This document shows, in pieces, positions 1-4,905 of a DNA stretch of 6,276 nucleotides. The first letter of the stretch is position 1; every line of letters begins with the position of its first letter. The stretch is from Microcystis aeruginosa W13-11 (GTDB lineage Bacteria > Cyanobacteriota > Cyanobacteriia > Cyanobacteriales > Microcystaceae). Under the pieces are notes generated by a model. That model had not been told where the DNA came from and searched no databases. It saw only the letters and a program-made list of their open reading frames with translations. A program made the position numbers and the translations under genes. The stretch lies in assembly GCA_009995705.1 (NCBI GenBank), contig JAADBR010000186.1:1-6276 (forward strand). The letters are read 5' to 3'.

Positions 1-124
1 TTTACTGTTTCTCAAATGCCTTTTTTCGCTCCTTATGTTTATTTTTATGCTCACTTTGATTTTTTCTCTCCGTAATTTCTCTCTGTGACAGCTTAGGGTG
101 CGGAATGTGGGTTAAAACTCAAAT

Positions 125-148
125 CTGATAACTGATAACTGATTACTG
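125..148. repeat. Heptanucleotide tandem repeat, unit CTGATAA
   Basis: Two exact units (125-131, 132-138), one variant CTGATTA (139-145) and the start of a fourth (CTGG, 146-149). Period-seven repeats of this kind are common in cyanobacterial intergenic DNA. The third unit contains the stop codon of the minus-strand gene at 143-574, so the repeat runs from the spacer into the end of that gene. Confidence 0.8.
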
Positions 149-574
149 GTCTTTGTTGGCTGAACCAGCTCCGCGATATTTGAGAGATGAGGAGCGAATT
201 GGGTTAGCCACCGTGGGATTATTGGTGATTTTAACCTCCGCACCGCGATATTTACCCCCTCGCTCCTTGACAGAAGCCTCGGCAACTGTTGGCTCCCTAT
301 AGGTGGCTCCACGGTACTTTTTCTCGCCGGCGGTTTCTGGAGTGGGGACGGGGACACTTTTCTGCTCTTCTCGTCCTTGCCATAAAAAGGTGACGACAAT
401 CACAACTGTCAAGAGAATTAATAGCTGAATCTGCCAAGGAGCTAAAACCAGACTCAACACTAAACTAATCACCGTGGCGGCACTGGCGAGATAAGCGATC
501 TCATCGCTGGACTTCTGCCAGAAATAGGCAGCCAAGGCAGCGGTCAATAGTGGCAACAAAAATAAATAGGACAT
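143..574 (-). CDS. Small membrane protein with three KYRGA repeats (DUF4278-like tail)
   Basis: A 143-residue protein of unknown function. The first half is very hydrophobic, with probable membrane segments at about residues 2-18, 27-46 and 48-66, followed by a basic/acidic patch (GREEQK). The second half is a polar, probably disordered tail carrying KYRGA at residues 86-90, 108-112 and 132-136, spaced 22-24 residues apart. The first two copies (KYRGATY, GKYRGAEV) resemble the short YRG motif of the cyanobacterial DUF4278 family; that link is from memory of the motif and is tentative. The ATG at 572-574 is supported by an AAGGTG ribosome-binding site eight bases upstream and a plausible promoter at 659-689. 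The gene is monocistronic here and divergent from the putative RNA on its right. Its TAA stop lies in a heptamer repeat, so the last residues may vary between strains. That it is a real gene is fairly sure; its role is not known. Confidence 0.8.
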   Translation of the reverse strand: MSYLFLLPLLTAALAAYFWQKSSDEIAYLASAATVISLVLSLVLAPWQIQLLILLTVVIVVTFLWQGREEQKSVPVPTPETAGEKKYRGATYREPTVAEASVKERGGKYRGAEVKITNNPTVANPIRSSSLKYRGAGSANKDQ

Positions 575-582
575 TCTGGGTA

Positions 583-588
583 CACCTT
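583..588 (-). promoter_or_regulatory. Ribosome-binding site of the KYRGA membrane protein gene
   Basis: On the minus strand AAGGTG stands eight bases before the ATG at 572-574 and decides that start. A second purine-rich block (GGGAGG, farther upstream in the leader) has no usable start codon in register. Confidence 0.6.
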
Positions 589-658
589 GTCATGCTAGTG
601 AACCAATCTCCCTATATATTACCTCCCTTGCTTCGATCGGCGAAAAATATTAACTTAG

Positions 659-689
659 CTTATACATCCTATAAGTTTTATCTTGTCAA
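659..689 (-). promoter_or_regulatory. Candidate sigma-70-type promoter for the 143-574 gene
   Basis: On the minus strand a perfect -35 TTGACA (684-689) is followed by TATAAG (659-664) after a 19-base spacer. The spacer is slightly long; an overlapping TGTATA gives 17 bases but a poorer match. Transcription would start near 652, giving a leader of about 75-80 nt. The -35 box lies six bases from the -35 box of the divergent promoter at 696-724. Confidence 0.5.
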
Positions 690-695
690 TTCTTC

Positions 696-724
696 TTTAC
701 AATTCGTAAAAATATTGTTACATT
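696..724 (+). promoter_or_regulatory. Candidate sigma-70-type promoter for the putative small RNA
   Basis: TTTACA (696-701, five of six matches to TTGACA), a 17-base spacer, then TACATT (719-724, four of six matches to TATAAT). Transcription would begin around 730-732. No protein gene lies downstream on this strand before the strong terminator at 927-959, so the likely product is a short non-coding transcript. Confidence 0.45.
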
Positions 725-730
725 TATTTA

Positions 731-959
731 CATGAACTAAAAGTTAAAGCAAAACAGCCAAGACAGCAAGCCAGTTCAGATTGTCTCGAAGAGTATAGGA
801 CAGAAGATGATTCCTTGAGTCCGAGACAACGGCAAAAAACTTGGCCTACTAGCTTAAAAAAGTTTTCGGGGTTTGGGTTTACCCCATTGACGGATTTGCT
901 TGAGTTCTCCTACATAACTTAGCGCTACCTCGGCTGGACACCGAGGTTTTTTATTTTTT
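731..959 (+). ncRNA. Putative structured small RNA, unnamed
   Basis: I see no credible protein frame here, but there is ordered structure. An outer stem GCCAAG/CTTGGC (757-762 with 840-845) encloses a perfect 8-bp stem TTGTCTCG/CGAGACAA (781-788 with 822-829), which may be capped by AGGA/TCCT (797-800 with 812-815). Next comes a hairpin GGGGT/ACCCC (868-872 with 881-885), and last a GC-rich terminator hairpin (927-947) with a U-tract. A plausible promoter sits just upstream. Between the second hairpin and the terminator is an unpaired-looking pyrimidine stretch, TTCTCCT (905-911), complementary to Shine-Dalgarno sequences, as in the seed of many trans-acting regulators. I could not match it to 6S RNA, tmRNA, RNase P RNA, SRP RNA, Yfr1 or Yfr2 by their remembered motifs. 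The 5' end is inferred. The terminator is the firm part; the transcript is inference. Confidence 0.5.
927..959 (+). terminator. Rho-independent terminator
   Basis: ACCTCGG (927-933) and CCGAGGT (941-947) form a perfect 7-bp stem with a seven-base loop, followed by a T-rich run broken by a single A. It can only end a plus-strand transcript, and the only candidate upstream is the putative RNA starting near 731. Confidence 0.85.
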
Positions 960-1158
960 GACAGCCTTTTCGACTAAGTAAAACCTAGGCTCTCTTATTC
1001 TTTGTGTGATAAGTTTAGATTATCTAGAAGCGATCAATCTTTGTGTCTTTGTGGTTCGTTCCAGTTGATTGCCAGCGGGAATGTATCCTATAATACATTT
1101 TACCCACCAAACCCAAGAGAGCCAAATGTAGATAAATTAATTGAGATTACCTACTTAA
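960..1158. other. Spacer without a gene; two inverted repeats
   Basis: No coding frame or RNA gene is visible. A 9-bp inverted repeat GGCTCTCTT/AAGAGAGCC (988-996 with 1115-1123) brackets 136 bp, and inside it AATGTAT/ATACATT (1080-1086 with 1093-1099) can form a short AT-rich hairpin with a six-base loop. The spacing could suit a small degenerate mobile element, but no target duplication is obvious. I see no clear terminator after the minus-strand gene ending at 1159. Confidence 0.4.
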
Positions 1159-1914
1159 TTAAAAATTAACTTCATTTTGATGCACGGAATCCAAATAAAA
1201 CTTGATTACATCTTCCGATGCACCCTGAGATTGCAACTGGCCTTTATTCAGCCAAATTGCTTGGTCACAGGACTCTTGAATTAAAGTCAAATCGTGGGAA
1301 ACTACTAAAATAGTAGCGTTAGAATTCCAGAATTTTTTTAAACGTCGTTTACACTTATTTTTAAAACTTTCATCCCCGACGGAAAGGACTTCATCAAGAA
1401 TAAGAATATCGGGGTGAACCTCTGTTGCGATCGCAAATCCTAAACGAGCCACCATCCCGGAAGAAAGAGATTTCACCGGCGCTCCCATGTATTCTTCTAA
1501 CTCAGCAAAGTCAAGGATATCTTTGGTTTTTTCCTTCATTTCCTGACGGGAAAATCCCAGCATTACCCCATAGAGAATAATATTATCTTTTACTGGTAAA
1601 TCTGGATCGAAACCCGCTCCTAGTTCAATTAGAGAGGCAATTTGTCCCCTGACTCTCACCTGTCCCTTTGTCGGTTCCAGAATACCACAAATAACTTTTA
1701 GGAGAGTAGATTTTCCTGCGCCATTAGCTCCAATGATACCTAATTTTGCTCCAGAATTAATTACTAAATCTATATCATCTAGAACTAATTTTTTGGCAGG
1801 TTGACGATATTTACCTTCAAGAAGAGAGAAAATTGTCTTTTTTAGGTCGTAGGAAAATTCTTCTTGAGTGCGTCTTTCGAGAGACACTTGATCGAGTCGA
1901 ATTACTTCTGTCAT
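1159..1914 (-). CDS. ABC transporter ATPase, polysaccharide export (Wzt/TagH type)
   Basis: This 251-residue cytoplasmic ATPase probably powers export of a lipid-linked polysaccharide or O-antigen-like glycan through the permease encoded just upstream. Visible motifs in order: Walker A GANGAGKST (62-70); SLIELGAGFDPDLPVKDNI (94-112), the stretch after the Q-loop region typical of the Wzt/TagH/RfbB family; signature LSSGM (150-154); Walker B ILILDE (170-175); D-loop SVGD (178-181); switch histidine H207 in VVSHD. All catalytic residues are present. The protein ends soon after the nucleotide-binding domain, so it lacks the C-terminal carbohydrate-binding domain of the long Wzt proteins. Its ATG follows directly on the permease stop codon (TAA ATG, no gap) and has no Shine-Dalgarno sequence, so translation is probably coupled. 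No glycosyltransferase genes are in view, so the substrate is unknown. Family sure, substrate inferred. Confidence 0.92.
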   Translation of the reverse strand: MTEVIRLDQVSLERRTQEEFSYDLKKTIFSLLEGKYRQPAKKLVLDDIDLVINSGAKLGIIGANGAGKSTLLKVICGILEPTKGQVRVRGQIASLIELGAGFDPDLPVKDNIILYGVMLGFSRQEMKEKTKDILDFAELEEYMGAPVKSLSSGMVARLGFAIATEVHPDILILDEVLSVGDESFKNKCKRRLKKFWNSNATILVVSHDLTLIQESCDQAIWLNKGQLQSQGASEDVIKFYLDSVHQNEVNF

Positions 1915-2733
1915 TTATAATAAATCCATAAATAAATGTCGCCATAGTCGGAAGCAAGTCCAACCAATTCCTAAGATGATGATCCCACCGAGTAGAGATT
2001 GAAAAATCAAACCAAAATTCGGTAATCCGGGGGAAAGGGACAATTGGCGAATACTTTCAATTACTGGTAATAATGGGTTTAATAGCAGGAATGGTTGTAC
2101 GGAATGAGGAATAATTTCTGGGGGATAGAAAATCGGGCTGCTAATCCAAGCGACAAAACAAACAATTTCGTAAAAATAGGGTAAGTCTCTGAAAAAAACG
2201 TAGAGGGTACTAACAAAGAAACCCACTCCCGTGCAAACCATAGAAAGAGCAATCATGGGAAAGATCAGAGCAATTACATTAATTAAACTTTGAGACTTCC
2301 AGAGAGTTACTATAGCCAAAAGGGGAAAGATACTAATAGCAAATTGAAAAATATTTGCCACTACCATGGAAACGGGAAAAATGCTAACTGGCAGACGAAT
2401 TTTATTTAAAATACTGCCATTACCAACGATACTAGGTAAAGCTTGGTTAGTGGAAGCATTAAAGAAATTTATTACGACTAAACCAGTGAAAGCCGCTAGG
2501 ACATAGTTAACTATAGAATTATCAAAATAAGAGGCGAAAACCGTGCCGAAAATTGCCGTGTATAGTGCCGTCATAATCGCGGGATTTAACAAAGACCAGT
2601 AAACCCCCAGAAAAGAACCCCGATAGCGTCCCTTGAGATTACGTTCCACTAGAACACTAAGCAATTCGTGATATCGCCGCGCTGTTGACCATCTAGTTTT
2701 TGCTTGGAGATCGGTCATAGGGATAATTGTCAT
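1915..2733 (-). CDS. ABC-2 type permease, polysaccharide export (Wzm/TagG type)
   Basis: A 272-residue inner-membrane permease, the partner of the ATPase that follows it. The N-terminal cytoplasmic part carries the family motif LKGRYRGSFLGVYWSLLNP (33-51), an amphipathic helix running into the first membrane segment. About six membrane segments are seen (roughly 52-69, 76-95, 117-145, 150-178, 187-203, 242-262). The late NPLLPVIESIRQLSL stretch (219-233) is also typical of the ABC2_membrane family. The length fits Wzm/TagG/KpsM-like permeases. The ATG at 2731-2733 is chosen for its weak GAAGA just upstream and a promoter 22 bases away; Met6 is possible but has no ribosome-binding site. As first gene of the operon it sets expression of the ATPase. 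The intact pair is expected to form a 2+2 exporter of a sugar polymer; whether this is O-antigen, capsule or another glycan cannot be read from here. Confidence 0.92.
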   Translation of the reverse strand: MTIIPMTDLQAKTRWSTARRYHELLSVLVERNLKGRYRGSFLGVYWSLLNPAIMTALYTAIFGTVFASYFDNSIVNYVLAAFTGLVVINFFNASTNQALPSIVGNGSILNKIRLPVSIFPVSMVVANIFQFAISIFPLLAIVTLWKSQSLINVIALIFPMIALSMVCTGVGFFVSTLYVFFRDLPYFYEIVCFVAWISSPIFYPPEIIPHSVQPFLLLNPLLPVIESIRQLSLSPGLPNFGLIFQSLLGGIIILGIGWTCFRLWRHLFMDLL

Positions 2734-2754
2734 CTCTTCAGTATTCAGTGCCTT

Positions 2755-2784
2755 ATTCTAAACGATTACCGTCAATTTTGTCTA
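2755..2784 (-). promoter_or_regulatory. Candidate promoter of the polysaccharide exporter operon
   Basis: On the minus strand TAGACA (2779-2784) and TAGAAT (2755-2760) are separated by 18 bases; each hexamer matches the consensus at five of six positions. Transcription would start near 2748, giving a very short leader of about 15 bases. Confidence 0.5.
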
Positions 2785-3076
2785 TCGATCGAGGGAGTAC
2801 TCTAGTTTTTATCCAGTCCCCGACTACTCTCCCTCTCCGGAAAAAGTTCCCTTCTTGGTCTATTTATCTAGCTCAAAAAGCTTAAAAATTGCTAAAAGCC
2901 TCTTTTTTTGGCGTTGAACTCGGTTTTTAGGGACAGCCTCAGCTAATTGACCTAGACTCTGGCGGGTTGGCCCATAAAATTGACACCAGATCAAAGCCAA
3001 GAAATGCCGATTTAAACAGAGCTAATCTCAGAAAAAACCGATAACTTAACAATTTCCTAAGGGACAAACTAAGAAT
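2785..3076. other. Spacer without a gene; inverted repeats upstream of the exporter promoter
   Basis: No coding frame is convincing. GAGGGAG (2791-2797) pairs with CTCCCTC (2829-2835) around a smaller palindrome AGTCCCCGACT (2815-2825), and GAGTACTC (2795-2802) is self-complementary; this cluster lies directly upstream of the exporter -35 box. Farther on, TCGGTTTTT (2920-2928) is repeated inverted at 3033-3041. No clear terminator follows the ATPase gene ending at 3077, so some readthrough into the exporter genes is possible. Confidence 0.4.
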
Positions 3077-3952
3077 TTAATCTAATTGATGTCCCGTGAG
3101 TTCCACAAAGATATCTTCGAGGTTGGAAGGGCGACACATTACTCCAGTTTTATCGCTCAAAGTGTCAAGATAGGCATTAGCATCAGCCACGGTGGAGAAG
3201 AATTTATAATCGATTTTATCGCCAACTTGTTTGATAACTAAACCCTCGCCATACTTACTACGAAAATTCGCTAGAGTTCCTAATTCGATTAATTTGCCCG
3301 CATCCATAATGCCAATTCTGCCCGGTTTTCCTGCGGCGTTATCCTGACAGAGAAATTCCACTTCTTCCATGTAGTGAGTGGTTAACAAAATTGTCATTCC
3401 TTGCTGGTTTAAATCGCGAATTACTTCCCACAAACGACGACGATTTTGCGGGTCTAAACCGACAGTTGGTTCATCGAGAAAGAGGATTTTTGGTTCGTGA
3501 AGAAGAGCGCGAGCAATCTGTAAACGTCGTTTCATCCCTCCGGAAAGAGTTTTGGCAAGGGCAGATTTTCGATCGCTCAAACTGACATAATCTAAATAGC
3601 GATCGATTAATTCCTGTCTCTGGGGATTGGGGATATGGTGCATCCGGCCGTGAAATTCCATATTTTCCCAGACGGTTAATTCCCCATCAACGCTAATCTG
3701 TTGTAAGACTACCCCAATATTTTTCTTCACCTGATCGCGGTATTTTTTCACATCATACCCCGCCACTTCGATTTCTCCTTGACTTGCTTCGGTTAGAGTG
3801 ATAATCATGCGGATTGTGGTCGATTTTCCCGCACCGTTGGGACCGAGTAAACCAAAGATTTCCCCTTTTTCGATAGCAAAGGAAAGTTCGTTAACTACCG
3901 GGAGATTATTATAGATTTTAGAAACGCGATCGAGAGCAATAGCGGCGGTCAT
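3077..3952 (-). CDS. ABC transporter ATPase, DrrA/ABC-2 exporter type
   Basis: A 291-residue ATPase of the family that drives ABC-2 exporters for drugs, lipids or other hydrophobic molecules (DrrA-like). The motifs are complete: Walker A GPNGAGKST (37-45), Q-loop glutamine in VVLQQ (about 84), signature LSGGMKRRL (136-144), Walker B ILFLDEP (156-162), D-loop GLD (165-167), switch histidine H193. The C-terminal tail with DIFVELTG (280-287) is characteristic of DrrA-type subunits. Between the H-loop helix and the RIGIMDAGKLI strand there is a short extra loop (about 203-211, rich in G, N and K) that most family members seem to lack. No permease is adjacent: the gene upstream is divergent and the exporter genes downstream already have their own ATPase. 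The partner must be encoded elsewhere. The ATG has no Shine-Dalgarno sequence; a -10-like TAGAAT lies at 3969-3974 without a good -35. Family sure, substrate unknown. Confidence 0.9.
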   Translation of the reverse strand: MTAAIALDRVSKIYNNLPVVNELSFAIEKGEIFGLLGPNGAGKSTTIRMIITLTEASQGEIEVAGYDVKKYRDQVKKNIGVVLQQISVDGELTVWENMEFHGRMHHIPNPQRQELIDRYLDYVSLSDRKSALAKTLSGGMKRRLQIARALLHEPKILFLDEPTVGLDPQNRRRLWEVIRDLNQQGMTILLTTHYMEEVEFLCQDNAAGKPGRIGIMDAGKLIELGTLANFRSKYGEGLVIKQVGDKIDYKFFSTVADANAYLDTLSDKTGVMCRPSNLEDIFVELTGHQLD

Positions 3953-3953
3953 A

Positions 3954-3992
3954 GTTACAAAAGTTAATATTCTAGCTATGGATTAGTGTAAC
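3954..3992. promoter_or_regulatory. Inverted repeat between divergent genes, possible operator
   Basis: GTTACA (3954-3959) and TGTAAC (3987-3992) form a perfect 6-bp inverted repeat just upstream of the minus-strand ATPase start and span its only -10-like hexamer (3969-3974). A dimeric repressor could bind here, but the 27-base spacing is wide and chance is not excluded. Confidence 0.2.
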
Positions 3993-4056
3993 CGAATTAG
4001 CCCAACTCGATGGCGATTTTATCCTTCCCCCCCGGAGTCGTCCTATCGACTGTGGT

Positions 4057-4083
4057 TTGACATCTTCACAATCAGATTAGAAT
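4057..4083 (+). promoter_or_regulatory. Candidate promoter of the L,D-transpeptidase gene
   Basis: A perfect TTGACA (4057-4062) and TAGAAT (4078-4083, five of six matches) are separated by only 15 bases, which is short. Transcription would start near 4090, about 27 bases before the ATG. Confidence 0.4.
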
Positions 4084-4116
4084 GCAGATAAAAAATCTTG
4101 ACTTTGCTGGTATCAG

Positions 4117-4617
4117 ATGCGAGTTTTTCTGTCAATTCTGTGTTTATGTCTAGGAATAGGGGAATTTTTCCTCAATCCCTCCATTAGTCCCGTCAATTCC
4201 CTTCCCACAACCACGGTAACTCGAACGGAAACCCGTTTGCTGCTGAATTTAAAAAAAAGACGGGTTTTTGTTTACCAAGGACAGAAAATAATCGCTTCTT
4301 ATCCAGTGGCGATCGGTCGTCCGGGTTGGGAAACCCCGACGGGACAATTTAGGGTGATTCAGATGGTGCGGGAACCAGTCTGGGAACATCCTTTCACCGG
4401 TCAACTGGTGCCATCGGGAAAAAACAACCCCTTAGGGGCCCGTTGGATTGGATTTTGGACTGATGGCGCGAATTTTATCGGTTTTCACGGTACACCCCAA
4501 GAAAATCTCATCGGCCGGGCCGTCTCCCACGGTTGCGTCAGGATGCGCGATCGAGATATAAAGGCTTTATTTGAAAAGGTAAAAATCGGCACTTCGGTGA
4601 TAGTAATCGCTCAATAA
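4117..4617 (+). CDS. Exported L,D-transpeptidase (YkuD domain)
   Basis: A 166-residue enzyme predicted to form 3-3 cross-links in peptidoglycan or attach partners to it, acting outside the cytoplasmic membrane. An N-terminal signal sequence is visible (MR, then a hydrophobic stretch to about residue 18; cleavage likely in the next 10-12 residues, unless retained as an anchor). The YkuD domain runs from about 40 to 165. It starts with LLLNLKKRRVFVYQGQ, has PTGQF (74-78), and holds the active site: H124 in GFHGT and SHGCVRM (138-143) with nucleophile C140 and R142. All key residues are present. It is a minimal form: no LysM, PG-binding or proline-rich domain is attached. The start has only a weak ribosome-binding site, but the signal peptide supports it. 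It is transcribed alone, divergent from the DrrA-type ATPase. Its TAA stop coincides with the left edge of the hairpin element at 4615-4706; the protein's C-terminus looks normal. Confidence 0.92.
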   Translation: MRVFLSILCLCLGIGEFFLNPSISPVNSLPTTTVTRTETRLLLNLKKRRVFVYQGQKIIASYPVAIGRPGWETPTGQFRVIQMVREPVWEHPFTGQLVPSGKNNPLGARWIGFWTDGANFIGFHGTPQENLIGRAVSHGCVRMRDRDIKALFEKVKIGTSVIVIAQ

Positions 4618-4706
4618 GTAGTCGTGCAAAATTAATTTCCTAGTAAAGATAGGCACTCATGCAAGAGGGGGTTAGATATGTGTAATTAATTTTGCTTAGG
4701 TACTTA
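4615..4706. mobile_element. 92-bp MITE-like hairpin element with 23-bp terminal inverted repeats
   Basis: The left end reads TAAGTA (4615-4620), five bases, then GCAAAATTAATT (4626-4637). The right end is the mirror: AATTAATTTTGC (4684-4695), five bases, TACTTA (4701-4706). So 18 of 23 positions match, with all five mismatches in the middle block. There is no coding capacity between them. The ends are compatible with a TA target duplication (IS630/Tc1-like), giving an 88-bp core; alternatively TAAGTAG occurs as a direct repeat at 4615-4621 and 4705-4711. The left edge overlaps the transpeptidase stop codon. A transcript through it would fold into a long hairpin and could protect or end the mRNA. 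The structure is seen directly; the mobile nature is inference. Confidence 0.6.
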
Positions 4707-4748
4707 AGTAGGGTCTGCTGAAAAAGTTTCTTGATCAGGTTAGGAGTT

Positions 4749-4766
4749 GGTCGTCGGTCGTCAGTC
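4749..4766. repeat. Heptanucleotide repeat, unit GGTCGTC
   Basis: Two exact copies (4749-4755, 4756-4762) followed by a partial AGTC. It lies in the loop between the inverted arms at 4734-4739 and 4766-4771. Confidence 0.6.
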
Positions 4767-4810
4767 CTGATGAAAAAATTTTCACCCCCACAGATGAAAG
4801 AGGTTTCCTT

Positions 4811-4835
4811 CCCTACACCCTACACCCTACACCCT
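4811..4835. repeat. Heptanucleotide tandem repeat, unit CCCTACA
   Basis: Three exact units (4811-4831) and a partial fourth (CCCT, 4832-4835), with inverted arms on either side (4796-4803, 4833-4840). It has the same seven-base period as the repeats at 125-148 and 4749-4766 but an unrelated unit. Confidence 0.85.
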
Positions 4836-4894
4836 CTTTCAAGTCAGGAGTAATTTAGATAGTCAACAGTTTAAAATGAGAGAAACTAAGCCAA

Positions 4895-4899
4895 GAGGA
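4895..4899 (+). promoter_or_regulatory. Ribosome-binding site fixing the GTG start of the semiSWEET gene
   Basis: GAGGA ends six bases before the GTG at 4906, an ideal distance. An in-frame ATG at 4876 is cut off by a TAA at 4900-4902, so the GTG is the only good start. A -10-like TAAAAT lies at 4872-4877 without a clear -35. Confidence 0.75.
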
Positions 4900-4905
4900 T
4901 AAGCG

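Larger units (their letters stand above)
4711..4853. repeat. Repeat-filled spacer with hairpins and heptamer repeats
   Basis: No gene. From left to right: ATCAGG/CCTGAT (4734-4739 with 4766-4771) form a stem whose loop holds a heptamer duplication; TGAAAA/TTTTCA (4771-4776 with 4779-4784) form a tight palindrome; GAAAGAGG/CCTCTTTC (4796-4803 with 4833-4840) form a stem whose loop consists mainly of CCCTACA repeats. From memory, segments of this style recur many times in Microcystis genomes; this cannot be verified from one window. Confidence 0.5.

Noticed and set aside
2..115. Open minus-strand frame of about 38 codons, very rich in Lys, Arg and Glu (includes KLSQREITERK), ending in TAA at 2-4; possible transposase remnant.
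   Set aside because: It has no start codon, is short, and AT-rich DNA easily gives lysine-rich frames. The GGGTGCGGAATGTGGG stretch beside it may be a transposon end, but nothing here proves it.
112..399. Minus-strand frame overlapping the KYRGA protein gene.
   Set aside because: Composition is not protein-like and it overlaps a better gene with a ribosome-binding site, promoter and membrane helices.
550..735. Plus-strand frame across the divergent promoter region.
   Set aside because: No ribosome-binding site, overlaps the start of the opposite gene and both promoters; no recognisable motif.
731..959. Identity as 6S RNA, tmRNA, RNase P RNA, SRP RNA or Yfr1.
   Set aside because: The remembered signature motifs (for example the Yfr1 ACTCCTCACAC core or the tmRNA tRNA-like ends) are absent. 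A distant relation to another known regulatory RNA cannot be excluded.
1427..1434. Palindrome GCGATCGC inside the Wzt-type gene.
   Set aside because: This is the HIP1 octamer, abundant in cyanobacteria; useful for the host guess, not a local regulatory site.
2897..2913. GCC/GGC arms around an A/T run as a terminator for the DrrA-type ATPase gene.
   Set aside because: The stem is only three base pairs, too weak to support.
3391..3585. Plus-strand frame inside the DrrA-type ATPase gene.
   Set aside because: Antisense shadow of a well-supported gene whose conserved Walker B and signature motifs lie exactly there.
4811..4835. Possible CRISPR array.
   Set aside because: Seven-base units without spacers; no cas genes in the window.
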